The notes below the pieces were generated by a model. The model saw only the letters and a list, made by a program, of their open reading frames with translations, was not told the DNA's origin and did no database searches. The translations under genes were made by a program, and so were the position numbers. Shown here in pieces: positions 42,611 through 52,678 of a DNA stretch of 64,000 nucleotides (position 1 is its first letter; each line of letters opens with the position of its first letter). Source of the DNA: an uncultured bacterium (GTDB lineage: Bacteria; Nitrospirota; Thermodesulfovibrionia; Thermodesulfovibrionales; Dissulfurispiraceae); contig CALEDV010000048.1 of NCBI GenBank assembly GCA_937949555.1, forward strand, positions 17,141-81,140, read 5' to 3'.

Positions 42611-43659
42611 TTAAGAGGAGGAAGACTCGCAGCATCTCTATAGGTTCTGTAAAAATCGGCGCAGAAGCGCCTGTGTCTGTCCAGTCAATGACAAAAACTG
42701 ACACCAGAGATGTAAATGCCACAGTCTCTCAGATACATCTTCTGTACTCAGCAGGATGCCAGATAGTGAGACTTGCGGTTCCTGACATGGAGGCTGCGAA
42801 GGCATTGCGGGAGATAAAAAAACAGGCGCCTATACCACTTATTGCTGATATCCATTTTGATTGGAGGTTGGCGATAGAATCTATCCTTGCAGGCATTGAT
42901 GGATTAAGGATCAACCCAGGCAATATAGGAGCAAGGTGGAAGATCAAGGAACTGATTGATCTTTGCAAGGAAAGGTCAACCCCTATAAGAATCGGCGTCA
43001 ACGGAGGTTCTCTGGAGAAAGATATTCTTGCAAGATACGGACATCCCACTGCAGAGGCGATAGTTGAGAGCGCTGAGAGGCATATCAGGATCCTGGAGGA
43101 GATGGGCTTTGAGGCCTACAAGGTATCACTAAAGGCATCAGATGTTATAAAGACTATCGAGTCCTACAGAATCTTTTCAGAACGATACGACTGCCCTCTT
43201 CATATAGGCATATCTGAGGCAGGACCTTCATTTACGGGATTAATCAAGAGCGCCTCAGGGCTTGGGATTTTGTTATATCAAGGTATAGGCGACACTATGC
43301 GGGTGTCTCTTACTACCGACCCTGTTGAAGAGGTCAGAACGGCTATCACCCTCCTGAGGGCTTTGGGCTTAAGGGAACAGGGACCCGATATAATATCCTG
43401 TCCTACCTGCGGGAGATGTCAAGTCAATGTGGTGAATATTGCCTATCAGGTTGAAGATTTTATAAGAAGTATAAATAAGCCTCTTAAAGTGGCTGTGATG
43501 GGTTGCGCTGTAAATGGCCCTGGTGAGGCGAGAGAGGCTGATGTGGGCATCGCCTGTGGTAAAGGCGAAGGTTTTCTCTTTAAAAAGGGTAAGATCATAA
43601 GACGCGTCAAAGAAGAGGACCTCTTGAAATCTCTTATAGAGGAGATCAACAGCATCTAA
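42607..43659 (+). CDS. ispG: 4-hydroxy-3-methylbut-2-enyl diphosphate synthase
   Basis: SVQSMTKTDT; LRINPGNIG; SCPTCGRC. Confidence 0.95.
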   Translation: MIKRRKTRSISIGSVKIGAEAPVSVQSMTKTDTRDVNATVSQIHLLYSAGCQIVRLAVPDMEAAKALREIKKQAPIPLIADIHFDWRLAIESILAGIDGLRINPGNIGARWKIKELIDLCKERSTPIRIGVNGGSLEKDILARYGHPTAEAIVESAERHIRILEEMGFEAYKVSLKASDVIKTIESYRIFSERYDCPLHIGISEAGPSFTGLIKSASGLGILLYQGIGDTMRVSLTTDPVEEVRTAITLLRALGLREQGPDIISCPTCGRCQVNVVNIAYQVEDFIRSINKPLKVAVMGCAVNGPGEAREADVGIACGKGEGFLFKKGKIIRRVKEEDLLKSLIEEINSI

Positions 43660-45011
43660 ATATTGTAATCCCTTATCTTGTTAAAGAGTGTCTTGTAACT
43701 TATCTTTAGCAGTTCAGCGGCCTTCGTCTTATTTCCACCTGTCTTCTGCAACGCCTCTTTGATCTTCTCGATCTCAGCCTGCCTTTGGGCTTTAGCAGAT
43801 ACGCTTTGCAATGAGTTGTCATGTATGCTGCTGCCTTTTACTGTGCCACCCTGAAGGTCAAACAGTTCAACGCCTATCATTGAGGAGGATTCACAGAGTA
43901 TGACTGCCCTTTCTATAGCGTTCCTAAGTTCTCTGACATTGCCAGGCCAGTTGTAAGACTTAAGCATCTTAAGTGTCTCCTCAGATAGCTTAATATCATG
44001 CTTTGCTGCCTCTTTGGAGAAGAACGACAGATAATAAAAGGCAAGGGGCTCTACATCCTCAACCCTTTCCCTAAGGGGTGGTATATGTATAGGGAAGACA
44101 TTTAAACGATAAAACAGGTCAGCCCTGAAGGATCCCTTATCTACCTCCTGCTTCAAGTCCTTGTTGCTCGCTGCTATTAACCTTGCATCAACCTTGATGC
44201 TCCTTGTACCACCAATTCGGACGAACTCATTCTCTTGAATAACCCGCAGTATCTTTGCCTGTAAGGATATGTCCATGTCGCCTATCTCATCGAGGAATAT
44301 TGTGCCGCTGCCAGCCATCTCAAACCTTCCTGGTTTTAGTTCTCCGGCGCCAGTGAATGCGCCTTTTTCATGTCCAAAGAGTTCGTTCTCAACTAGATCC
44401 TTTGGGATTGCAGAGCAATTAAAGGCTAAAAAGGGCTCATTAGAGCGTTGACTTTGATTGTGTATGAAATGTGCCAATAATTCTTTGCCTGTCCCGCTTT
44501 CACCAAGGATCAGCACAGTGGTTTTCATGTTTGCAACCCTCTTTGCCTTATGCACAACCTCAAACCACGCAGGGCTCTTGCCTATCATATCTATATTTCC
44601 GGTCTCTTTAAGGGGTAAAATCCCTCCTCTGTCATGGGTTGTTGATGACTGGCTAATCGCCTCTCTGATAAGTCGAACCAAATGATCTATGTCAAAGGGC
44701 TTTGTTATGAAATTATAGGCTCCCTCCTTTACAGCCCTCACAGCAATGTCAATAGAACCAAAGGCTGTCATCATAATAAAAGGCAAGGGTATGGCCCTTG
44801 CTTTTGCTGCCTTTAGCACAGCCAATCCTTCTCCATCGGGTAGCTTCAAGTCGCTCAAAACCAGACTCAGACTATTATCTGTGGAGAGGCGCCTTAAAGC
44901 CTCAGATACATTAGGCGCTATAACAATCTCAAAGCCCTCCCTGGTGAGCGATTTTGCCAGCATATGAGCGAGGGTGCTCTTGTCCTCCACTATGAGTATG
45001 CGCGGCATCAT
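43656..45011 (-). CDS. NtrC-family sigma-54 response regulator
   Basis: REC; GESGTGKE; GAFTGA; Fis HTH. Confidence 0.93.
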   Translation of the reverse strand: MMPRILIVEDKSTLAHMLAKSLTREGFEIVIAPNVSEALRRLSTDNSLSLVLSDLKLPDGEGLAVLKAAKARAIPLPFIMMTAFGSIDIAVRAVKEGAYNFITKPFDIDHLVRLIREAISQSSTTHDRGGILPLKETGNIDMIGKSPAWFEVVHKAKRVANMKTTVLILGESGTGKELLAHFIHNQSQRSNEPFLAFNCSAIPKDLVENELFGHEKGAFTGAGELKPGRFEMAGSGTIFLDEIGDMDISLQAKILRVIQENEFVRIGGTRSIKVDARLIAASNKDLKQEVDKGSFRADLFYRLNVFPIHIPPLRERVEDVEPLAFYYLSFFSKEAAKHDIKLSEETLKMLKSYNWPGNVRELRNAIERAVILCESSSMIGVELFDLQGGTVKGSSIHDNSLQSVSAKAQRQAEIEKIKEALQKTGGNKTKAAELLKISYKTLFNKIRDYNI

Positions 45012-45856
45012 CTCTTCACCGGTAGGGATAGGGTAAATTTGCTCCCCTTTCCAGGTTCGCTTGTTACCCTGACAGAGCCTCCATGCTCTAAGGCTATCTT
45101 TTGAACCAAGGTGAGCCCCATTCCAAAGCCAGATTCCTTTGTGCTGTAAAAGGGCAGGAATATCTTGTTTATCTCCTCTTTTGTAAGACCATTGCCATTG
45201 TCAACAACATTTATGTCTAAGGTATCACCGCTATCAATCTGTCTCTTCTCTATATTTACCCATACCCGCTGTCCTGCCTCTAAGGCATTTTTTATAATAT
45301 TTTTCAGTGCCTGTCTCAATAACTTTTCATCCCCAACAAAAGGTAATGGACTGGGTTCACTAAATATCACCCTCTCTCCTTCAGGGATTGACTTGATTGT
45401 TCCCCTAATCAACTCAACCAGATCAAATTCCCTTGTCTCATGCCTTGAGCCATGGGCAAATTTTAGCAATTCTTCAATTATACTATTTATCTCTTCAACC
45501 TCTTTAATAATTGCCTCGGCAAGTTCTATCTGCTCAGGGTCTGTAAGCCCCTTTAGGAGAAGCCTGGAATTGCCTGAGATTACCATCAATGGATTTCTCA
45601 ACTCATGGGCTATACCGGCAGAGACCTCGCCAAGGGTGGCGAGCCTTTCTTGTATTGATAGTTGCTCCTTAAGTGATTTTATCTCCCTTGCAAAGATATC
45701 ATAGGAGACAAATTCTTCTTTAAGGGTGTTATCATCGGCTGCATTTGCTGCCAGTGTCTTTTTCTTGAGCAGTTTAAGTAATAGGACAATACCAATAGTG
45801 AAAACTATGAGCAGTATAGTAATCAGTATAAAGATAGATTGATGGGGATAGGTCAT
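45008..45856 (-). CDS. Sensor histidine kinase
   Basis: HELRNPLMVISGNSR; GFGMGLTLVQ. Confidence 0.9.
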   Translation of the reverse strand: MTYPHQSIFILITILLIVFTIGIVLLLKLLKKKTLAANAADDNTLKEEFVSYDIFAREIKSLKEQLSIQERLATLGEVSAGIAHELRNPLMVISGNSRLLLKGLTDPEQIELAEAIIKEVEEINSIIEELLKFAHGSRHETREFDLVELIRGTIKSIPEGERVIFSEPSPLPFVGDEKLLRQALKNIIKNALEAGQRVWVNIEKRQIDSGDTLDINVVDNGNGLTKEEINKIFLPFYSTKESGFGMGLTLVQKIALEHGGSVRVTSEPGKGSKFTLSLPVKR

Positions 45857-45946
45857 GTGTCAATTTTGCGCAAATTGTGTTATTTTTATCATAATGAAGT
45901 TTCCTATTGAATTGCAAGACAATTTTCTGGTATAATCCCCCGCATC

Positions 45947-46477
45947 ATGGAATTTTTACAACAAAAGTATCTAATAGAATCCCTAATATTCTCATCACCT
46001 CAGCCTATAACTATAAAAGAACTCCGTCTTATAACTGAGCTTACAGAGAATGATTTGACTAAGGCGCTGAGGGAACTTAAAGAAGAATATGCAAAAAGAA
46101 AAGGTGGACTATTAATAGCCGAGATTGCTGAGGGCTATCAAATGGTGACCAATCCTGAGTTTTCTCCCTGGATAAAGAGGCTAAGAAAAAACTCTCAATC
46201 CACAAGGCTGTCACAACCAGCCCTTGAAACCCTCGCTATCGTAGCCTACAAACAACCTACGACAAGGATAGAGATAGATCAGATAAGAGGAGTAAACTCA
46301 GAGGGCGCTGTAAAAAGTCTTGTAGATAAACGACTGATAAAGATAATAGGGAAAAAGGAGGCGCCAGGCAGGCCCTTTTTATACGGCACTACAAAGGACT
46401 TTTTACAATATTTTGGACTGAAAAATCTGTCCGATCTTCCACCGTTAAATGACATCTTTAAAGATGATGCCGCTTAA
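45947..46477 (+). CDS. scpB: Segregation and condensation protein ScpB
   Basis: LETLAIVAYKQPTTRIEIDQIRGVNSEGAVKSLVDKRLIKIIGKKEAPGRPFLYGTT. Confidence 0.95.
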   Translation: MEFLQQKYLIESLIFSSPQPITIKELRLITELTENDLTKALRELKEEYAKRKGGLLIAEIAEGYQMVTNPEFSPWIKRLRKNSQSTRLSQPALETLAIVAYKQPTTRIEIDQIRGVNSEGAVKSLVDKRLIKIIGKKEAPGRPFLYGTTKDFLQYFGLKNLSDLPPLNDIFKDDAA

Positions 46478-46505
46478 ACAAAAAAACGATTAAGGAGGGC
46501 TTTAT

Positions 46506-47684
46506 ATGAGATTATTCAGCCTTGCAATAACTGCATTTGCCCTTATTGCTCTAACAATCTCGGTATCCTATGCAGACAATACTTACTCAGTCCAAAAGGG
46601 AGACAATCTATACAGTATATCAAAGAGATTCAATGTATCGGTGGAAGATATTATGGAGGCAAACAATCTGCCCTCCATCGCCCTTCAGATCAACCAGAAA
46701 CTTACTATCCCCTCTAAAAATACTGTAAGCCGCCCTAACAACTCTAATCAATCTCCCGAAACAGCTAAGGGATCTAAGATAAACATACCAGAGTATCATA
46801 TCGTTGCAAAGGGCGACACCCTTAGGAAAATATCTCAACAATACAATGTAGGTCTGTCTGAGCTCTCTAATATAAACAATGTAGATTCAACTCAGCTAAA
46901 AATAGGTCAGAGGATACTGCTTAAGAAGATCGCTCAAGATAAAGTGTCAGATAATGCAGATTCTAAGGGACAAACAGAAAAGACACAGACACACACTGTA
47001 AAGAAAAGTGAAACAATCTGGAGGATTGCAAAGAGATACAATATGTCCGTAGAAGAACTTAAGGACATAAACAATCTTTCCTCAAACTCCCTAAAGAACG
47101 GTCAAAGATTATCCTTAATAAGGCCAGAGTTTGATGATACAGAGGATCCTTTGAGGGCGATCCGTTCAAGCTACATTGGAAAGAAACCCTTTGTTGCCTC
47201 TCAGGCTAAGATTGCAGAGGTCAATGAGATGTCAAGGGGAGATGAACTTGCCAACCTTGACCTTCAGGAAAGGATCATACTTTTTGCTAAGAAGTTATTG
47301 CATCTGCCTTACAGCTTTGGAGGGAGCAGCGCCTTTGGCATAGATTGTTCTGCCTTTGTTCAAAAGGTATATAATGCAGCAGGCATCAAGCTGCCAAGAA
47401 GCGCCAGAGAGCAGTATAAGTTTGGTGAACTAATCGATGATAAAAATGAACTCGCAAGGGGCGACCTGGTATTCTTTAGAACCTATGCCTCTTTCCCCTC
47501 CCATGTAGGGATATATCTTGGGAACAATCTATTCATACATGCCTCAACCTTATCAAAGAAGGTTACCATAGACAGTATGGATACCCCCTATTATGTCAAG
47601 AGATATATTGGTGCAAGAAGGCTCTTGACTGAAGAAGAATCAAAGAGACTTTCAACCAATGAGCCAAGGCTTTTAGATAACTAA
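46506..47684 (+). CDS. LysM (x3) + NlpC/P60 peptidoglycan endopeptidase
   Basis: Three LysM repeats; GIDCSAFVQKVY; HVGIYLGNNLFIHAS. Confidence 0.92.
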   Translation: MRLFSLAITAFALIALTISVSYADNTYSVQKGDNLYSISKRFNVSVEDIMEANNLPSIALQINQKLTIPSKNTVSRPNNSNQSPETAKGSKINIPEYHIVAKGDTLRKISQQYNVGLSELSNINNVDSTQLKIGQRILLKKIAQDKVSDNADSKGQTEKTQTHTVKKSETIWRIAKRYNMSVEELKDINNLSSNSLKNGQRLSLIRPEFDDTEDPLRAIRSSYIGKKPFVASQAKIAEVNEMSRGDELANLDLQERIILFAKKLLHLPYSFGGSSAFGIDCSAFVQKVYNAAGIKLPRSAREQYKFGELIDDKNELARGDLVFFRTYASFPSHVGIYLGNNLFIHASTLSKKVTIDSMDTPYYVKRYIGARRLLTEEESKRLSTNEPRLLDN

Positions 47685-47695
47685 AAGATAAACCC

Positions 47696-48820
47696 TTAGG
47701 GTCTTAAGTATCCCGATATCATAATATCAGGACCTAACCTTCTTATCCTAAGGTTTTTAATTTCTAAGGCATTCTCAAGGGGAATATAACCGTTACCGCC
47801 TGTTACAGGCAATGAAGATTTTCCACAAATTAGCTTAGGGGCAATAAAAAAGACCGCCTTATCGACAACCCTCTCTAAAAATGCCCTGCCATTTAGCGAA
47901 GAGCCAGCCTCTATCATTACTGATGATATGCCAAGGCCTCCAAGACGTTGGAGGATTTCATCAAGCGCAAAGGGCGATGATTGGAGGTCCATCAATCCTA
48001 TTCCCATTGAGGATAGGTCTTTAATTTTTTGTTGTTTCTCTATAGAACTAAGTTCTCTGCCTGCAAAAATCACTATTGTAGGTGCATCCTTATTGAATAC
48101 CCTATAATCTAAAGGCACATCCAGCCAAGGATCTATGATTACCCTCATGGGATTTCTTAAGCCCTTTATCCTTGCAGTCAGCTGAGGGTTATCAGCAAGC
48201 ACAGTCCCCCTTGCAGTGATCACTGCATCCACTAAACCCCTTAACTTGTGCACCTCTCTCCTCGCCCTTTGGCTGGTTATCCACTTGGAATTGCCTTCAG
48301 GGTCGGCAATCTTGCCATCTATAGTCATGGCTGTCTTTATAATTACAAAGGGTCTCCCAGTAGTAATGTACTTTATATAAAACTCGTTTAAATGCCTTGC
48401 CTCTTCAGATAATAAGCCTAAGTGGACCTCTATCCCTGCTGCCTCTAACTCCTTCAATCCGCATCCTGATACAGAGGGATTCGGATCTACCATCGCAACA
48501 AATACCCTTTTAATGCCTGCTTCAATTATAGCTTTTGTGCAGGGAGGGGTTCGTTTGTTTGTATGACAACAGGGCTCAAGGGTAACGTATAGGTCAGCCC
48601 CCTTTGCTTTTTTGCCAATATAGTTAATCACAAGCGCCTCAGCATGGGGTTCGCCAGCCCTCTTATGGTAATCTTCGGCAATAATCTTTCCTGCTTTCAC
48701 AAGGACTGCTCCAACCATTGGATTTGGACTTGTCATGCCGCAGGCTTTCTTGGCAATAGCAAGCGCCCTAAGCATAAACTGTTTTTGTTCCTTAGAATAC
48801 TCAAGAGTTGTCATTGCCAT
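47696..48820 (-). CDS. ribD: Bifunctional riboflavin deaminase/reductase
   Basis: HAEALVI; TLEPCCHTNKRTPPC. Confidence 0.94.
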   Translation of the reverse strand: MAMTTLEYSKEQKQFMLRALAIAKKACGMTSPNPMVGAVLVKAGKIIAEDYHKRAGEPHAEALVINYIGKKAKGADLYVTLEPCCHTNKRTPPCTKAIIEAGIKRVFVAMVDPNPSVSGCGLKELEAAGIEVHLGLLSEEARHLNEFYIKYITTGRPFVIIKTAMTIDGKIADPEGNSKWITSQRARREVHKLRGLVDAVITARGTVLADNPQLTARIKGLRNPMRVIIDPWLDVPLDYRVFNKDAPTIVIFAGRELSSIEKQQKIKDLSSMGIGLMDLQSSPFALDEILQRLGGLGISSVMIEAGSSLNGRAFLERVVDKAVFFIAPKLICGKSSLPVTGGNGYIPLENALEIKNLRIRRLGPDIMISGYLRP

Positions 48821-49156
48821 AGTTTTATAATTAATCTGCCCTCACAGTGGATTGCTTTTTATCAGCTATTGATAATACCACAGCCCTATACATTATATTT
48901 AATTAGGGAAGACAAAGGGCATTTGAAAAAACCGCTCCTGATTAATTTATAATCCCAAAAGGGGCTGTTAATAGTTTACACAAAAGATGCTTGGAGATCC
49001 TATTAACCATATTGATAGTATAGGCAAGGGATGACAAGCCCTTTTAATTCTGGGTTTCTCCTATGCCAAAGATAATTGCCAATAGACAAGTCTCAAGGAG
49101 CGATAGTAGTTAAACTTGCCTGAGACTCATATTTTATGAAAAGGAGGATATAAAAA

Positions 49157-49348
49157 GTGCAAAGCAACTGTCCGGTAAATCTATGTATGACGCCAACCTA
49201 TACCGACGATTTCCAGAGGGTACTTGAGATTGTGAGAAATGTGTTGGGCAAAGTAGATATTAAAAACCCTGATATTGATGTGGAAGGTCTTTGCAGGGAG
49301 ATTGCAATACTTATAGCAGAAGACAGGGGCATAGATATCTACAAATAA
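49157..49348 (+). CDS. Hypothetical protein (63 aa)
   Basis: GTG start with AGGAGG-like SD. Confidence 0.5.
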   Translation: MQSNCPVNLCMTPTYTDDFQRVLEIVRNVLGKVDIKNPDIDVEGLCREIAILIAEDRGIDIYK

Positions 49349-49400
49349 TAATCAAGAGGAAGGGCGCTGAAGATACATTTTTTGCACAAAGCTGCTTGTG

Positions 49401-50669
49401 TTACCTTAGCAGTTTTTCTTTGCCAAGGATAATCGTCCTTTTTACCTCAGAGATCCAATAGTTGGGGAATCTCTCTTGATCTACAAGCCATGGAATTAGG
49501 CTGTTAAGGGCATCGGTTATGCCTGCTCTTTCATCACAGATAGCAGAGAGGATGAGTTCCCCTGTCCTGTGCATCCTGCCCTGAAGTTCTCCATCTGTGG
49601 CCTCATGAAACTGCTTAGCTAACCCTTTAAAGTGCCTATCGGTCATATATGAAAGCCTCTCAGAACGAAGTAATGTTGCTGCCTCCATTAGTTTTTTGTA
49701 AAACTCCTGCCTCTCAGGAACTGCTGCAGAAAGGGCATCATATAGTAATTGAAGCTGACTCTCAAGGGTAATGCGGGGCATTCCCCTGTTGCCTAACACC
49801 CTGCTGAGCCATTCTACCTGCATCATAAACTCGCCATAGGAAAGGTCTGTAAGGGTTGCAAGCCATGCAGCATCGCTCTTTGCAAAACTCTCACCCCTTT
49901 CTTTATATCTTGCCTGAAAGTAAGGGTATTGCTCATAACACCTCTTAGCCGCTTCTATCGCTGCCTGTATCTCTCTTGGGTCCTGGGGCACAGGATGTTT
50001 GCCCGCCTCAGGATTAAGGGTGGTGGCAGTAAATCCCCATGCTAAATTATTGGGGGGATAGAGGGCAACGAAGAGGGTCTCAAGCATATCAAATAGTCTA
50101 TAGGCAGTGGAAATAATGCCCTCTACCTCTGTTTTTTTCAGAGATAGGGTATTTAGAAGTTTCTTAAACTCATGCCAGTAGAGTATTGTCTTATCATCGT
50201 ATCCATTATAATAACGAGTTGCCCCTATAACCTTGTCGCCAAGTGCATTAAGCACATCCTGCAGATGAACCTTATTGCCAAGGGTAGTGCCTTCAAGGAC
50301 ATATAGAAAGCCCATGAGGGTTATGGGTTCCTTAAGGCTCATAGTGCGTATGTTTGCAGCTATGTAAAGTGCCTTTTCTACTGCGGCAATACAATCGGGG
50401 ATGTGCAGTCTCTCAAAAAATCCTATATCAGACCTCAAATGGGCAAGACGAGAGGGCCTGGCAAGAAAGGTATCCCTGACAGAATTGAGAGGAAAATGTC
50501 GGAGAGCCTCTTCAATAGCCCCATGGATGATTGCCATTGCCCGCAAATGAGCCACATAAGAGTCAAGGGGCAGGTCTCCCTTTATGAGGGCTTTTACATA
50601 GGGCAACTCCTGCATCTTGGCATGGCGATCAACAATAGACTCTCTTAAAATATCTGCAAGGGCTTTCAT
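49401..50669 (-). CDS. Heme oxygenase-like (TenA/heme oxygenase fold) protein
   Basis: GFLYVLEGTTLGNKVH; N-terminal His region. Confidence 0.65.
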   Translation of the reverse strand: MKALADILRESIVDRHAKMQELPYVKALIKGDLPLDSYVAHLRAMAIIHGAIEEALRHFPLNSVRDTFLARPSRLAHLRSDIGFFERLHIPDCIAAVEKALYIAANIRTMSLKEPITLMGFLYVLEGTTLGNKVHLQDVLNALGDKVIGATRYYNGYDDKTILYWHEFKKLLNTLSLKKTEVEGIISTAYRLFDMLETLFVALYPPNNLAWGFTATTLNPEAGKHPVPQDPREIQAAIEAAKRCYEQYPYFQARYKERGESFAKSDAAWLATLTDLSYGEFMMQVEWLSRVLGNRGMPRITLESQLQLLYDALSAAVPERQEFYKKLMEAATLLRSERLSYMTDRHFKGLAKQFHEATDGELQGRMHRTGELILSAICDERAGITDALNSLIPWLVDQERFPNYWISEVKRTIILGKEKLLR

Positions 50670-50751
50670 ATTTGTGTAGATGGGTTTTGTTAAAACAATT
50701 AAAATGGTATCATGGTTAGAAGGTAGAATACAAGTGGATTTATACAGGCTT

Positions 50752-50788
50752 AAATTGCCAATAGGAGTAAAGAGGGTGTGCTGAAAAG
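50752..50788 (-). repeat. Solo terminal inverted repeat of the 203-bp element
   Basis: TAAATTGCCAATAGGAGTAAAGAGGGTGTGCTGAAAAG matches the reverse complement of the right end of copies 1/2. Confidence 0.7.
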
Positions 50789-50953
50789 ACCCTCAAAAGG
50801 GAGATGCTTTGATTAACTAGGCCAAGGTTGTGGGGTTTGGGAAAAAGATTGAAGACTGGCTCTTTGACATCGCAAAGGGCAAGGCTAATGAATTGGCAAA
50901 ACAGTCTTACAACCTTATAAGCAAAACAAATAGAAGTTGGGTATAAAGGTATA

Positions 50954-50984
50954 AAAGCCCTCTCCAAGAAAAGAAGAGGGCTTT
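50954..50984 (-). terminator. Intrinsic terminator downstream of octaheme cytochrome gene
   Basis: AAAGCCCTCT...AGAGGGCTTT hairpin. Confidence 0.6.
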
Positions 50985-51009
50985 GGTTAGTTATGATCTA
51001 TTATCCTAT

Positions 51010-52464
51010 TTATTTTTTCTTGGTTGCCTTTGTTTCAGGTTCCTTTTTAGCCCTTTCCTCTTTAACTAATCCTACTGTAAATCTCCCGCCGCTCTTCATA
51101 GGGTCTTCTTTATAGCCAAGCGCCTTCCAGTCAAACCGTTTACTGCCGAAATGGCAGTCCCTGCATTTGAGCACATTTTCTTTCGGCGCCACCTCATGAT
51201 TTATGCTCCCATAAAAGGCAGTTTTCACGAACTCGTATTTTCCGCTATAGGCAAGTCCTCTTGACTTTGCGCCTACTTGTATAGCCTTATCCCAATCGTA
51301 GTGGCTCCAGAGTCCTTTGTAGGTCTGAAAGGGCAGAAGATATTTGTTTTTAGAATCTGCTGGCTGCTTGCCTGTGTGAACCTTAAAGGGATGAATCTTT
51401 GAATCTTTCTCTCCAATATCACCGACTGGTTTCGACAGATAGGTAACCTGCTTCATATCCTTAATCTTATCGCCCATTATGTAACGCTCTACCTTCCCAT
51501 TGTACCATTCATAAGTGGGCACTACATCCTTCGCCCAGGTAAAGGAGCCTTTGTGCTTTTGATACATTGGTTTGTCAGAGTCATCCCTTTGGTCTCTGCC
51601 TACTGTGGACCAGTCCCAACTCATCTTTGTCGCTTGTCCCCTTGCAAAGGCTGGTATATGACAGGTCTGACAGGCAAGGCTCTTCACATGTCTGCTGAGT
51701 AGGTTTTGTGCCTGCGATTTCTTATGAGGCTCCATGCCTCCTTTGTGACAGTCTTCACAGCTAACCCTGCCCGCATGGGTAGCAAGAAATGTGGAGCCTC
51801 CGGCTATTTTATGCTCCTTTGTGACATGGCAGTTCTGACAGGCAAAATCCATTGCCCCCATGTGAACATCCTGTTCTTTCTTGGGTTTCGACAAGGTTGA
51901 ATCCAGATCTCCATGTTTTACTGCATCACCACCGCCTCCAAAAAAGTGGCATGCACCACAATTGTCTCTATTAGGTTTTCCCACACTCTGGGCAGCCTTT
52001 AGAAGATCCATCTTGCCCTGCTCCACGAGCTTTGTATCCACATAACCGCCTAAGGTCTTTTTATAATTGCCTTCACGGGCGTGACATACTAAGCAGTCAA
52101 CCTTAGTTTTATCATTGAAATCAAAATCAACCTTTGTCCATCCATAACCGATGTGACATTTTGAGCAGAAAGCAATGCTCTCATCAATCACACTCACGGT
52201 GCAAAAATTATTGAATAGATTTGCCTTGCCATACTCCTCTTTGGAGTTTTCTTTACCCTTGATAAGCTTAGCTGGCCCCTTCCATTTCCAGTGAGAGGTC
52301 TTCATCACATCGTTAAATTGCTTTTCATGGCACATGAGACACATCTGGGTAACCTCTTCACCTGTCTTATAGGGCCCTGTTAATACCTGCCTGTGGTCCA
52401 TAGCCGCCGTCGCAAGGGCTGTAATGAAAAGTATCAATGCTAAGGCCAATACTATGCTCTTCAT
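51010..52464 (-). CDS. Octaheme tetrathionate-reductase-like c-type cytochrome
   Basis: Signal peptide; eight CxxCH (CLMCH, CSKCH, CLVCH, CGACH, CQNCH, CEDCH, CQTCH, CRDCH). Confidence 0.85.
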   Translation of the reverse strand: MKSIVLALALILFITALATAAMDHRQVLTGPYKTGEEVTQMCLMCHEKQFNDVMKTSHWKWKGPAKLIKGKENSKEEYGKANLFNNFCTVSVIDESIAFCSKCHIGYGWTKVDFDFNDKTKVDCLVCHAREGNYKKTLGGYVDTKLVEQGKMDLLKAAQSVGKPNRDNCGACHFFGGGGDAVKHGDLDSTLSKPKKEQDVHMGAMDFACQNCHVTKEHKIAGGSTFLATHAGRVSCEDCHKGGMEPHKKSQAQNLLSRHVKSLACQTCHIPAFARGQATKMSWDWSTVGRDQRDDSDKPMYQKHKGSFTWAKDVVPTYEWYNGKVERYIMGDKIKDMKQVTYLSKPVGDIGEKDSKIHPFKVHTGKQPADSKNKYLLPFQTYKGLWSHYDWDKAIQVGAKSRGLAYSGKYEFVKTAFYGSINHEVAPKENVLKCRDCHFGSKRFDWKALGYKEDPMKSGGRFTVGLVKEERAKKEPETKATKKK

Positions 52465-52614
52465 ACTATCCTCCTGTGTTTAAGGCTTGTCTCACAAATT
52501 GTATAAGATTTAGATGTATTATTGTCAAGGAAATTATCTGTATTAGTAGGTTATGAATAATCCTGTCAAAAACATATTTGCCTTCGCATTTACATTTTGT
52601 TAAGTAGGCACATT

Positions 52615-52644
52615 AAAAAAGAGGCGGTCTTTAACAACCGCCTC
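52615..52644 (-). terminator. Intrinsic terminator downstream of rhodanese gene
   Basis: GAGGCGGT...ACCGCCTC followed by T6 on minus strand. Confidence 0.75.
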
Positions 52645-52678
52645 AAAATAATACGCCTATTAAAAAGGCATAGTTTGA

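Noticed and set aside
45165-45704. 179-aa ORF opposite histidine kinase
   Set aside because: Shadow ORF with Ser/Leu-rich antisense composition.
49066-49105. ATTGCCAATAGAC...GGAGC resembling the MITE left end
   Set aside because: Only short, imperfect similarity; may be chance.
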